A DNA stretch of 64,000 bases from Phytophthora sp. 'mugwort' (lineage: Eukaryota; Oomycota; Peronosporomycetes; Peronosporales; Peronosporaceae): NCBI GenBank assembly GCA_033558025.1, contig JAUCEF010000017.1, positions 1,240,001 through 1,304,000 on the forward strand. Reading direction: 5' to 3'. Position 1 is the stretch's first letter, and every line of letters begins with the position of its first letter. A model generated the notes under the pieces. It ran no database searches, had not been told where the DNA came from, and was given only the letters and a program-made list of their open reading frames with translations. Position numbers and translations under genes: made by a program. Of this stretch, positions 11,727 to 21,698 are shown in pieces.

Positions 11727-12036
11727 GATACCGGTATGACCTTCACTCAGTGGCATCGCAATCATCCTGTGATTACGAGACGAAGATTACGTCACGGTGT
11801 TTATGGGACGGTGTTTACGCCACGGACGATTACCCATGGGTGGGTACAAGATTGTGGGTACATGATGGGCTCTACGTGGCACTCCCTGATTGGCTGAAGT
11901 AACTCAGTATCCAGTAGAGAATCCAGTAGAGTGTACCCAGTAGGTAGAACTGTAGGCTTAGAGGTAGCAAGGAGTTTGCGAACTAAGGACCTAAATCAAT
12001 CACTTTGCATTTTGCCATCAAGTGACCAAGCCTTTT
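11684..12036 (+). repeat. LTR of family A (L4), 353 bp, shared between A2 and A3
   Basis: One LTR serves as both the 3' LTR of A2 and the 5' LTR of A3. It lacks one base relative to the others (TACCCATGG instead of TACGCCATGG near 11833) and is otherwise essentially identical to L5. Confidence 0.93.
12000..12015 (+). promoter_or_regulatory. Oomycete-like Inr+FPR core promoter in the A LTR
   Basis: The sequence TCACTTTGCATTTTGC fits the oomycete initiator YCAYTYY followed by a flanking element of type MWTTTNC. It lies about 35 bp before the LTR end, implying a very short R-U5. The same motif recurs in all A LTRs. The assignment rests on a motif match only. Confidence 0.6.
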
Positions 12037-12048
12037 GGTTATGAGCCC
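12037..12048 (+). promoter_or_regulatory. Primer binding site of A3, overlapping the Gag start codon
   Basis: GGTTATGAGCCC follows the LTR directly. It is complementary to GGGCUCAUAACC, the anticodon stem-loop of eukaryotic initiator tRNA-Met. This suggests a half-tRNA primer like that of Drosophila copia. The ATG inside it (12041-12043) is the polyprotein start. The same site occurs at 8540, 21285, 23386, 36207, 47835, 52803 and 61472 (+) and ends at 17750, 40973 and 60595 (-). Confidence 0.8.
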
Positions 12049-15000
12049 AAGCCCCGTCTTCCCTGACCAAGACCCCGACTACGCCTTCGCCATGGACGCC
12101 ACTTCGACTACCGCCCGCATTAACAAGTTCGACGGAACTAACTTCCACACGTGGAAGTTCAAGATGCAGATGGTGCTCGAGGAGCGCGAACTGTGGGAAG
12201 TGACAAGTGGGGAAGTGAAGCTGGAGCACTGCCAGACTGCGGCGGATCAAGCGCTCTTTCGGAAGAAGTCGCGCAAGGCGCTGGCGATCATCTGTCTCGC
12301 GATGGAGGATTCGCAGCTGCCGCTGGTTCGCTCGGCGAGTGGCGCGCATGATGCATGGTCAAGACTGGAAGGACACTTCGAGAAGAAGAGTTTGGCCAAC
12401 AAGCTCTTTCTTCGTCGGCGTTTCTTCACGACGATGATGGACGAAGGTGATGATGTGCTGGAGCACATCAACAAGATCAAGACGCTGGCGGAGCAGCTCG
12501 ACGCAGTGGGCGCTCCGGTCAGCGAGGACGACTTGGTGATCACGCTTTTGGGAAGTCTGAGCGAGTCGTACCAGTTCCTGATCACGGCGTTGGAGTCGAG
12601 AGCCGACTCACTGTCGTGGGAACTCGTGACGTCTCGGCTGCTGCATGAGGACATGAAGCGCAAGGAACAAGGTGGCGGTACGGACGGCACCACGCACGGT
12701 CAAGGTCAAGCGTTCATGACAAGCGACAACAAGCGCAAGGGTCGGCAGGCGCAGAAGACTAGTGCCTGTCACTACTGTGGCGAGCACGGACATTGGATCG
12801 CCAAGTGTCCGGTGCGAATCCGCGAGAACGCGGAGCGGCAGAGGCCGCAACGAGCGAATGTCGCGCAGAGTGAAGATGACTCTGGCGACTTCCTCTTCTC
12901 GGTTGGTGGTAACACGGGTGCCTCCAAGTCGAATGGAGTGTGGCTGGTCGACTCGGGTGCGACGCAGCACATGACGTACTCGAAGGAGTACATGAAGAAC
13001 TACAAGAAGATCTCTCCGGTGGACGTGCATCTCGCGGACGACGGTGTGGTTCAGGCTGTGGGGACCGGCGACATTGTGATGTCGATGAAGACCCCGCGCG
13101 GCATGAAGAAGGGTGTACTCACGAACGTGTGGCACATTCCGAAGCTGTCGCGTAACCTGTTTTCGGTTGGTCGGTTCACTAAGGACGTCGGGCCAGTTAT
13201 CTTCGAGAGCGACGGGTGCTTCGCTGAAACGAAGAGTCTCAAGTGGAAGCTCGGCGCTCGTGAGGGCAAAGGACTGTTCAAGCTGTGCATGACTCCGATG
13301 ATGCCTGACGAGGCCAATGCGGCAAGTTCGAAGGATCGCCAAGGGGACACCACGTCGTACCTCTGGCACCTTCGACTTGGTCACATCGGCCATGGCGGTC
13401 TAGACGCCATCGTCAAGAAGGGCTACGGTGTTGGTATCGATATGGCGTCGGTGAAGCAGTGGGAGTTATGCGACGGATGCTCACTCGGCAAGCAAACGCG
13501 AGTAAGCTACATGAAGACGTCGCCAAACCGTGCCAAGCAAGTGCTAGAAGTCGTACACAGTGATGTATGCGGTCCCATGCAGACGCCGACCTTTGGAGGC
13601 AAGCGCTATTTTGTCACGTTTATCGATGACAAGTCGCACTTCTGTGTGGTGTACTTGCTGCGCAACAAGTCCGAGGTGGCCGACAAGTTCGCGCAATTCG
13701 TCGCGTTAGCTGAGACCCAGACTGGCAAGCGCGTGAAAATGCTGCGGAGCGACAACGGCGGCGAGTACACTTCGGGTGAGATGGCCAAGTTCTGTGCGGA
13801 CCGTGGTATCATGCAGAAGTTCACGCCGCCATACACGCCTCAGCTGAACGGAGTCGCCGAGCGCATGAACCGGACGTTGGTGGAGTGTGCGCGTTGCATG
13901 CTGGAACATGCTGGATTACCCAAGACGTATTGGGGTGAAGCTGTCGTGACAGCTACGTTCCTCCGTAATCGGTGTCCGACGCGTGCCATCAACCACGACA
14001 AGTCGCCGCACCAGGTTTGGACAGGCAAGAAACCGCTGCTAGCGAACCTCAAGGTGTTCGGTTGCCACGCGTACGTGCACGTGCCGAAGGAGAAGCGCAC
14101 CAAGTTTGACGCTCCGTCGGTGCGCTGTCGGTTCCTGGGATACTCGGAGCATGAGAAAGCGTACCGTTTCGAAGAGACCAAGAGCGGTCGCGTGCTGGTG
14201 AGCCGCGACGCGCAGTTTATGGAAGACGTCTTCGACAGTGGGAGACGTGACTACCATCAGTGGGAGGTGGTGGTCATTCAAGATGAAGAGACGACGGATC
14301 AAGATTCGTTGCAGTCGGATGAAGACGACAAAGAAGAAGAAGACGAAGAAGCAGCGCGGGACGAAGGTTTTGAACCAGGCAGCAAGCGACACCCGCGGAC
14401 GCAGTCGCTGGAAGAAGCTGTGGAAGTTCCAAGTGCCAAGCGGCAGAGTCGACACCTGACTCTGGACGAGATGTCGGCTGCGGCTCAAGAAAGTCAAGAC
14501 TTCGAAGCTGCATACGTCGTGAATTCAGTGGGAGAAATGCCGACCACGTTCAAGTCGGCGATGGAATCCAGCGACGCAGTCAAGTGGAAGGAGGCGTGTG
14601 ACTCGGAGGTCGAGTCGCTCCGCAAGAACGAGACGTGGATCCTCGTGCCGCTGCCAAAAGGACGCAAGGCAATCGGCAACCGATGGGTGTTCCGTGTGAA
14701 GGAGAACCAGGCTGGAGAGATCGAACGGTTCAAGGCGCGCCTGGTGGCCAAGGGATTTTCGCAGAAGTACGGCATCGACTACGACGAGACTTTCGCGCCA
14801 GTGGCCAAGTTCACGTCGATCAGGATCCTGCTCAGTCTGGCGGCCAAGTACAATCTCATGGTGCACCAGATGGATGTCAAGACAGCTTTCCTGAACGGTT
14901 TGTTAGACGAAGACATCTACATGGCACAGCCGGACGGCTACATCGATGAAAAGCACCCGGACTATGTCTGTCAGCTCAAGCGGTCTCTTTACGGTTTGAA

Positions 15001-16165
15001 GCAATCGCCGCGGATGTGGAACAAGACCATCGACGACCTCATGCTCAAGCTAGGGTTCAAGAAGTGCGAGTCTGACCACTGCATCTACTTCAAGCGTGAC
15101 GACCAAGACATGATCTTCGTGGCGCTATATGTCGACGACCTGATCCTCGCAAGTAACAACGACAAGCTGCTCAAGTCGACGAAGAAGGCGCTCAGTGACC
15201 GTTTCGAGATGACGGACCTGGACCACCTCAAGTACTTCCTCGGCATGGAAATCGATCAAGATATGACGACAGGGAAGGTGTCGATGCGGCAAACCAAGTT
15301 TGCGAAAGACATTCTGGAGAAGTTCAACATGGAGAAGAGCAACCCTGTAATGACGCCACAGGATCCGGGCCTCAAGCTGACCAAGGCCATGTGCGAGGGC
15401 GGCTGCAAGCACGACGAGACCATGGTAAACGTGCCATACCGGAACGCTGTGGGATGCCTCATGTATCTCATGGTAGGCACACGCCCGGACCTCGCAGCAG
15501 CAGTGGGAGTTCTCAGCCAGTTTGCAGCAGACCCATGTCCGACACACTGGCAGGCGCTCAAGAGGGTCTTCAGGTACATTCAAGGCACGAAGACGCACGG
15601 CATCGAGTTTCAAGCGAGCTGCGACGACGGACCCCAAGGCTATTCAGATGCCGACTGGGCTGGAGACATCGAGTCAAGAAGAAGTACAAGTGGCTACGCG
15701 TTCATGATGAATGGCGGATGCATCAGCTGGAGGAGCAAGAAGCAGCGGACAGTGGCGCTGTCTTCGACGGAAGCTGAGTACATGGCGCTATCGGAGGCGA
15801 CACAAGAGGCGGTGTGGCTCAAGGTGTTCCTGTGCGAGCTCGGCGAGATGACAAGCGATGAAGCAATCAAGATCTACGAGGACAACCAAGGCTCCATCGC
15901 GTTGGCCAAGAATCCCGAATTCCACAAGCGCACCAAGCACATCGACATTCGCTACCATTTCGTGCGCGAGAAGGTGGAAGACGGTCAAGTGGTGCTGCAG
16001 TATGTTTCGACAACCGACATGCTGGCGGACATCATGACGAAGCCAATCTCTGCGACGCAGTTCAGTGTGCTCCGGAGCAAACTCGGCATCGAAGCGCTGA
16101 AGGCTGTCGAGTCGAGTGGGAGTGTTGTCAAGGAGACGTCTCGACCAGCTGCTGTATACCGGTAG
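12041..16165 (+). CDS. A3: intact family A copia Gag-Pol polyprotein, 1374 aa
   Basis: This is a single open frame from the ATG in the primer site to a TAG inside the 3' LTR. Domains in order: copia Gag (about 25-215), CCHC zinc knuckle C243-x2-C-x4-H-x4-C256, aspartic protease with D304-S-G, pre-integrase region (about 440-500, HLRLGH and CDGC), integrase triad D508, D571, E607 (35-residue spacing), an acidic Asp/Glu-rich linker, RT (about 866-1110, YVDD at 1030-1033), and RNase H (SDAD about 1203, STEAEY about 1240, HIDIRYH about 1308). It would form particles, self-process, reverse-transcribe and integrate. There is no frameshift between Gag and Pol, so the Gag:Pol ratio must be set another way. 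It differs from A1 by a few residues, for example M for K in the NPVKTPQDPG stretch. All catalytic residues are present, so activity is plausible but unproven. Confidence 0.95.
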   Translation: MSPSPVFPDQDPDYAFAMDATSTTARINKFDGTNFHTWKFKMQMVLEERELWEVTSGEVKLEHCQTAADQALFRKKSRKALAIICLAMEDSQLPLVRSASGAHDAWSRLEGHFEKKSLANKLFLRRRFFTTMMDEGDDVLEHINKIKTLAEQLDAVGAPVSEDDLVITLLGSLSESYQFLITALESRADSLSWELVTSRLLHEDMKRKEQGGGTDGTTHGQGQAFMTSDNKRKGRQAQKTSACHYCGEHGHWIAKCPVRIRENAERQRPQRANVAQSEDDSGDFLFSVGGNTGASKSNGVWLVDSGATQHMTYSKEYMKNYKKISPVDVHLADDGVVQAVGTGDIVMSMKTPRGMKKGVLTNVWHIPKLSRNLFSVGRFTKDVGPVIFESDGCFAETKSLKWKLGAREGKGLFKLCMTPMMPDEANAASSKDRQGDTTSYLWHLRLGHIGHGGLDAIVKKGYGVGIDMASVKQWELCDGCSLGKQTRVSYMKTSPNRAKQVLEVVHSDVCGPMQTPTFGGKRYFVTFIDDKSHFCVVYLLRNKSEVADKFAQFVALAETQTGKRVKMLRSDNGGEYTSGEMAKFCADRGIMQKFTPPYTPQLNGVAERMNRTLVECARCMLEHAGLPKTYWGEAVVTATFLRNRCPTRAINHDKSPHQVWTGKKPLLANLKVFGCHAYVHVPKEKRTKFDAPSVRCRFLGYSEHEKAYRFEETKSGRVLVSRDAQFMEDVFDSGRRDYHQWEVVVIQDEETTDQDSLQSDEDDKEEEDEEAARDEGFEPGSKRHPRTQSLEEAVEVPSAKRQSRHLTLDEMSAAAQESQDFEAAYVVNSVGEMPTTFKSAMESSDAVKWKEACDSEVESLRKNETWILVPLPKGRKAIGNRWVFRVKENQAGEIERFKARLVAKGFSQKYGIDYDETFAPVAKFTSIRILLSLAAKYNLMVHQMDVKTAFLNGLLDEDIYMAQPDGYIDEKHPDYVCQLKRSLYGLKQSPRMWNKTIDDLMLKLGFKKCESDHCIYFKRDDQDMIFVALYVDDLILASNNDKLLKSTKKALSDRFEMTDLDHLKYFLGMEIDQDMTTGKVSMRQTKFAKDILEKFNMEKSNPVMTPQDPGLKLTKAMCEGGCKHDETMVNVPYRNAVGCLMYLMVGTRPDLAAAVGVLSQFAADPCPTHWQALKRVFRYIQGTKTHGIEFQASCDDGPQGYSDADWAGDIESRRSTSGYAFMMNGGCISWRSKKQRTVALSSTEAEYMALSEATQEAVWLKVFLCELGEMTSDEAIKIYEDNQGSIALAKNPEFHKRTKHIDIRYHFVREKVEDGQVVLQYVSTTDMLADIMTKPISATQFSVLRSKLGIEALKAVESSGSVVKETSRPAAVYR
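16114..16122 (+). promoter_or_regulatory. Polypurine tract of A3 (inside coding sequence)
   Basis: GAGTGGGAG abuts the 3' LTR start TGTTG, the usual place for plus-strand priming. It is read as codons of the polyprotein, whose frame continues into the LTR. Confidence 0.7.
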
Positions 16166-16476
16166 GATACCGGTATGACCTTCACTCAGTGGCATCGCAA
16201 TCATCCTGTGATTACGAGACGAAGATTACGTCACGGTGTTTATGGGACGGTGTTTACGCCACGGACGATTACGCCATGGGTGGGTACAAGATTGTGGGTA
16301 CATGATGGGCTCTACGTGGCACTCCCTGATTGGCTGAAGTAACTCAGTATCCAGTAGAGAATCCAGTAGAGTGTACCCAGTAGGTAGAACTGTAGGCTTA
16401 GAGGTAGCAAGGAGTTTGCGAACTAAGGACCTAAATCAATCACTTTGCATTTTGCCATCAAGTGACCAAGCCTTTT
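16123..16476 (+). repeat. LTR of family A (L5), 354 bp, 3' LTR of A3
   Basis: It is followed by ccgca (16477-16481), the right TSD of the A insertion. Its first 43 bases encode the polyprotein C-terminus and stop. It differs from L4 by one indel, which indicates recent insertion or homogenisation. Confidence 0.93.
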
Positions 16477-17746
16477 CCGCATTCGCCGATCGCTGAGGCG
16501 TCTGAAGCCAGTAGAGTCCATCCATGAGGTTTGCCGTCGCCACCACTTGCTTGGAGCCTTTGTGCGCAATCTGCATCTTGGTGCCGTCGAACACCACTTG
16601 AAACTTGTCACTTTTGTTGATCTGCGGTACCGAAAGCAGATTCTTGCTCATGCTTGGCACGTACAGCGCGTTCTTGATCTCGATCTCGCGCTCGTCGCCA
16701 TTGGGCAGAACCACTTGTTCCACGATGGTCCCCACACCCATGATGGCCGCCTTGTTGCCGTCGGCCACCGAAAGTTCGCCTTCGTTCCGCTCAATCAAAT
16801 GGACGAACTTGGTCTTGTCGTTGCAGATGTGGTGCGTTGCGCCGCTGTCGACCGCCCACATCCCGGACACATTCTTGCCCGTCGAAACCCCACATTCCAG
16901 TGAAACCGCGAACGCTACTCGATCGTAGTCGTAGTCGTAGCCGTTGCTGTCGTTTCTCCACTGGATGTTGTTGGCCCCGCGTCCACGGCCGTTGCCGCCG
17001 CGTCTCGGCCCTCGGTTCTCGTCCTTCTGCTTGGTCCAGCACTTGTCAATCGTGTGCCCCACTTTTCCGCAGTACGTACACTGGCGAGACTCTCGGTCGG
17101 TGTTGAACGCCTTGGCCGCGTTCTCCGTCTTCACCGTCGCCGTCTTCTCGCCTTGTCTCTTGATGTGCTCGTTCGTGAGCACCTTCACGACGTCTTGCGA
17201 CCGCAGTTCAGCGCTGCTCATCTCCAAGTTCAGCACGACGTTCTCGTAGCTCTTGGGGAGGCTGCGCAACAAGCAGATCGCCACGTCCTCGTCCTCCATC
17301 TTGGCACCGATGCTGCTGAGCTTGGCGCTGATGTTGAGGACCTCGTTGCAATGATGCAACACATTGCCGCCTTCCGACATCTCCATGCTGAAGAGTTGGC
17401 GCTTCAGGTAGATGCGTCCAGCCTTCTGCGAACCACCGTACAGCGTCTTCAGGCGCGACCAGGCAACCCACGCTTCCTCGCAGTCGTCGACCACATGGTG
17501 GTAGTCCGCGTCCATGTGGAGCAGCATCAGTCCGAAAGCGATGTTGCTCAACTTGACGTAGTCGTCCTTGGCCCGCGAGTCCGTGTAGCTTGGCGTCGTC
17601 TCACGGTTCACGACATGCCACGTCGACTTGGTCAGGAACACGCCACGCATGTAGCGGTTCCACGTCGCGTAGTTGTCCCCGTTGAACTTGTCAATGGAGA
17701 CCTTGGTCGAGGCGTCTTGGGCAGAGGACATGGTGCTTGGGCTCAT
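16477..17746 (-). pseudogene. B1: N-terminal part (about residues 1-423) of a family B polyprotein cut by the A insertion
   Basis: This minus-strand frame starts at the ATG at 17746 inside the primer site (17739-17750). It encodes Gag ([10 protein letters not shown], then the copia Gag domain), the zinc knuckle [14 protein letters not shown], a Gly/Arg-rich segment and the protease AVDSGATHH. It is uninterrupted up to the pre-integrase linker, where the A LTR L5 begins after the TSD ccgca. The matching downstream part is B-mid at 3362-5596 and its duplicate. Translation from this copy would run antisense into L5. Nothing but the insertion disables it. Confidence 0.9.
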
Positions 17747-17750
17747 AACC

Positions 17751-18093
17751 TGATAAAGGTGTTGAGGTCTTGAAGCGAGGCTTGGGTTGAGCGGAGGGAG
17801 TTCTGCACTTGGGTGCGGGGACCGGAGTGAAGACCACTTGAGCTGAAGAAGGAAGATTCGAAAGTGATTGATTTATCGGAGCTTACACTACCTAGTCTAC
17901 CACATAGATATGCAGCCCTGCATCCAATCATTTGGTGCATCCAATCACCAACTCTCCGCACTCGTCCAATCATCCTACTCGTCTAATCATCGGTTTCGTA
18001 AACAACGTACCGTAAACATCGCGGGATCGTGTTGGACCGGTTCGGGTTAACCGGTTACTGGTACACAGTACCAAAACCCGGCAACCCTCAATA
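17751..18093 (-). repeat. LTR of family B (variant I), shared by B1 and B2
   Basis: In LTR sense it begins TATTGAGGG after the PPT GAGGGGGCG of B2 and ends CACCTTTATCA before the B1 primer site. One LTR thus serves two internal regions (3' LTR of B2, 5' LTR of B1), again an LTR-LTR recombination structure. Variant I ends in CTTCAAGACCTCAACACC before the terminal TTTATCA. Confidence 0.92.
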
Positions 18094-20971
18094 CGCCCCC
18101 TCAATGCGAACACGCGTGGATTCCGAGGGACGCCGTCAGATCCGTGTGGCGCGGTCCTGGCAGTGCCTTGGTCATGATGTCCGCCAGCATGATAGAAGTC
18201 TCGCAGTACTCGAGCTTGACTTCGCCGCGCTTGACCTCATCACGGATGTGATGGTACTTGATGTCGATGTGCTTGGCGCGACCATGGTTCAGTGGGTTCT
18301 TCGTCATCTTGATGCACGACTGGTTGTCTTCGCGGATCTTAAGCTCGGGGCCAGTCTCGTTGGCAGCCGCCAAAATCTCGCATAGCAGGCGATGAATCCA
18401 CTTGCCTTCTTGGATCGCCAGACTGAGCGCGATGTATTCCGCCTCGCTCGTAGACAGCGAAACACTTGACTGCTTCTTGCTTCCCCAGCTCACTGGCGCA
18501 CCCATCAGCATGAACGTGTAGCCGGAAGTCGACTTGCGGTCCCCGAGGTCGCCAGCCCAGTCCGCATCCGAATACCCACGAAAGTCGATCTTGTTGCCTG
18601 GCTTGAAACAGATTCCATGCGTCTTGGTGCCTTGTAGATAGCGAAAAATGCGCTTGACCGCAACCCAGTGTTCCTCTTGGGGGTTCTCCGTGAAGCGCGA
18701 TACATAGCCTACTGCGTACGCGATATCCGGGCGAGTAGCAGTCATCAAGTGCATGAGGGCACCCACAGCTTCGCGAAACGGAGCGTTCACCTTGGTCGCT
18801 GCGTCACTTGGAACCAGTCGAGTGCTCATGTCTACCGGACTCACCACAGCCTTGCACTCGTCCATACCGAAACGCTTCAGGATATCATCCACATAACGCC
18901 GCTGGCACATCGTCACGCTGCCGTCCGGGCCATCCACCAGCTCGATTCCAAGGACGAACACACACTTGCCACTGTCAGTCATTTCGAAGCGTGTCTTGAG
19001 GTCGTTCTTCGTGCGTGAGATCAGCTCGGGTGAACTTCCGGTGACCAACACATCGTCCACGTAGACCAGCACGAGCACACAGTGGCCATCGACAACCTTG
19101 ATGTAGAGGCACGGGTCGAAGGCTGAAACTTGAAAACCGATAGAACACACGAATTCGTCGAAGGTCTCGTTCCATACGCGCGAAGCTTGCTTGAGACCGT
19201 AAATCGCCTTCGCCAATTCCAGGCAGTCGAAAATCACCATCCAGCTCGACGCCTTCAGGAACCACGCAGAACACCAACTCCTTCATTATCCCGTACAGAA
19301 ATGCCGTTACCACGTCGAGTTGGTCGAGGGGCCAGTCGAAATACTTGGCAATCGCGATGACCATGCGCAGCGTCACGTACTTGACCACGGGCGAGAACGT
19401 CTCCGTGTAGTCGATGCCGTACTTCTGCTTGAACCCCTTGGCCACGAGGCGCGCCTTGTACTTCTTGATCGATCCGTCCGCTTTGCGCTTGATCTTGAAC
19501 ACCCACTTGGTGCCGATGGCGCTTTGTCCGCTGGGCAACTTGGCAGCACGAAACACACCACGAAGTCGCATCGACTTTAACTCAGCACGAATCGCCTTGC
19601 GCCAGTGCAATTGGTCCGGGCCGTTGACCGCTTCTTGGAATGTCGACGGCTCCGGTAAGTCCACGGCTGCTTCGACCGCGTTGGCACTTGCACGCCAAAA
19701 CACAGATGGAGTCGATTCTTCATCTTGGTCTCCAGACTTTTCTTCTTCATCTGCGTCTGTTCGGTGCGAAGGGGAGTCGTTCGGTGCACTTGCTTCTTCC
19801 AGTCCAGGTCGATGACGCACAGCGCGCGGTCTTCTGGCAGCTTCATCTTCGTCACTCGGGCGGCTCTTGCGCTTCCCTGCCTGTTTGTACTCCGTCTGGC
19901 GCGGACCATCATCGTCGATGTCGAGCGAGTCGAAGTCCAGGTCGTCGACATCTTCATCAGAAATCGACGGTGAAAATCCAAAGGTTGATTCATCGAAGTT
20001 GACATCGCGACTGATGACCACCTGCCCCGCCTCGATGTCATAAAGTCGATACGCCTTGGACACTTCTTCGTAACCCAGAAACAATCCGGCGCGAGCCTTG
20101 GGATCCCACTTGAGTCGCTTCTCCTTCGGAGTCAGGATGTACGTCCGACAGCCGAAAACACGCATGTGCTTCACACTCGGCTTGGACTTGTAGACGATCT
20201 CGAACGGAGTCTTGTGCTCGATCTTGGGTGACGGCAGGCGGTTCTTCACATAGATGGCCGTCATCGCCGCCTCAGCCCAGAAACACTTGTCCAGCTTTGC
20301 ATGATGCAGCATGCTGCGACCAATCGTAACGATGGTCCGGATAGCTCTCTCTGCCGTGCCGTTGGTTTGGTGCGCGTACGGAACCGTGGTTTGCTGCTCG
20401 GTGCCTTCGTCTTCGTAAAAATCCTTGAGCGAGTTAGTCGCAAACTCACGAGCTCCGTCGTGCCGCACAAACTTGACCTTCTTGCCGAATTGCGTCTGCA
20501 CCTTCATGATGTATGTCTTGATGCAGTCTTCACTTTCCGACTTGGCACGCAGACAGAAACCCTTCATGCATCCGCTGGCTTCGTCCACTATGAGCAGCAA
20601 ATATTTGCTGCCACCCAGTGACTCTTGTTCCATGGGGCCGCAGATGCCGAAGTGGAGTAGCTCAAATACGTCGTAGTGACGCTTGTCGCGGTTGCTTGGG
20701 AACGGTTTTTGGACCATCTTCCCTTGCTGACATCCGCGACATATGCCACTCGACTGTGATGGTGTTTTCGCGTCCTTGATCATGCCACAGCTGACCATTT
20801 TGCGCAGCACGTCGATCGGAGCGTGGTCCATCCGCGCGTGTAGATCCACGTTGCGCGTTGACGTCGCCGCATTCACCGAATGTTGTGGTATACGTAGCCA
20901 GTAGAGACCGTCGACGAGGTCAGCCGTTGCCACCACTTGCTTCGAGCCCTTCCGCGCGACATGCATGCTCG
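18094..20971 (-). pseudogene. B2: C-terminal two thirds of a family B' polyprotein, frameshifted, cut by A'
   Basis: On the minus strand the stop is at 18101-18103. RNase H ([18 protein letters not shown]), RT (YVDD) and integrase (RHDGARE, TAERA) follow. One extra A in a run at 19230-19233 shifts the frame in the middle of RT, so RT is split. A 6-bp deletion near 20745 removes two residues before ICRGC. The 5' side ends at 20971 with gctcg and then an A' LTR. The sequence beyond this point (Gag side) matches 43002-43808, which ends in the complementary TSD cgagc but lies on the opposite strand. It is clearly nonfunctional. Confidence 0.9.
20967..20971. repeat. TSD gctcg, left copy of the A' insertion
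   Basis: It directly precedes the A' LTR at 20972. Its partner cgagc is at 43804-43808 beside the other end of an A' element, in inverted orientation. Confidence 0.75.
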
Positions 20972-21284
20972 TGTTGTCAAGGAGACGCCTCGAGCAGCTG
21001 CTGTATACCGGTAGGATACCGGTATGACCTTCACTCAGTGGCACCTCAATCACTCCGGCGATTACGGGACGATGATTAGGATGCACGTGGGTACAAGATT
21101 GTGGGTACAAGATGGGCATCGACGTGGCACTCTGCGATTGGCTGAAGTAACTCAGTATCCAGTAGAGAATCCAGTAGAGTGTACCCAGTAGGTAGAACTG
21201 TAGGCTCAGAGGTAGCAAGGAGTTTGCGAACTAAGGACCTAAATCAATCACTTCGCATTTTGCCATCAAGTGACCAAGCCTTTT
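20972..21284 (+). repeat. LTR of subfamily A' (L6), 313 bp
   Basis: It has the same ends as the A LTR (TGTTGTCAAGG...AAGCCTTTT) but is about 40 bp shorter in the middle, and the GATTACG/TTTAYG repeat block is reduced. It is followed by the primer site at 21285. It is nearly identical to the A' LTRs at 52490 and 56882. Confidence 0.92.
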
Positions 21285-21288
21285 GGTT

Positions 21289-21698
21289 ATGAGCCCAAGC
21301 CCCGCCGTCTCCGAAGACCCCGACTACGCCTTCGCCATGGACGCCACGCCGCCTTCTGCCTTCCGCATCAACAAGTTCGACGGAGCTAACTTCCACAAGT
21401 GGAAGTTCAAGATGCAGATGGTGCTCGAGGAGCGCGAACTGTGGGAAGTGACAAGTGGGGAAGTGAAGCTGGAGCACTGCCAGACTGCGGCGGATCAAGC
21501 GCTCTTTCGGAAGAAGTCGCGCAAGGCGCTGGCGATCATCTGTCTCGCGATGGAGGATTCGCAGCTGCCGCTGGTTCGCTCGGCGAGTGGCGCGCATGAT
21601 GCATGGTCAAAACTGGAAGGACACTTCGAGAAGAAGAGTTTGGCCAACAAGCTCTTTCTTCGTCGACGTTTCTTCACGCTCATGATGGAGGAAGGTGA
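21289..21698 (+). pseudogene. A' Gag N-terminus (about 136 residues), cut by a C element
   Basis: The start codon is in the primer site and the frame is open. It encodes the copia Gag start (MSPSPAVSED, INKFDGANF, FRKKSRKAL) up to MMEEGD, where a minus-strand C LTR begins after ggtga (21694-21698). It equals A'4 52807-53216 in length. The remainder of an A' element beginning with the same ggtga lies at 44155-47477 on the minus strand. Past the junction the frame soon ends in LTR sequence. Confidence 0.9.
21694..21698. repeat. TSD ggtga of the C insertion in A' (left copy)
   Basis: A' sequence reads ...gaggaaggtga then C LTR here. The partner tcacc at 47473-47477 precedes a C LTR and continues into the rest of A' on the opposite strand. 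Intact A'4 has ggtga once (53212-53216). Confidence 0.75.

Larger units (their letters stand above)
11684..16476 (+). mobile_element. A3: complete family A LTR retrotransposon
   Basis: It consists of LTR, primer site, intact 1374-aa polyprotein, PPT and LTR, 4793 bp in all. It has no private TSD on the left because its 5' LTR is shared with A2. The pair of flanking ccgca repeats belongs to the whole block 5597-16476. Confidence 0.88.

Noticed and set aside
20881..21080. Open frame running from the A' LTR antisense into B2
   Set aside because: It is a chance fusion across an insertion junction, without the B start codon or any upstream coding sequence.
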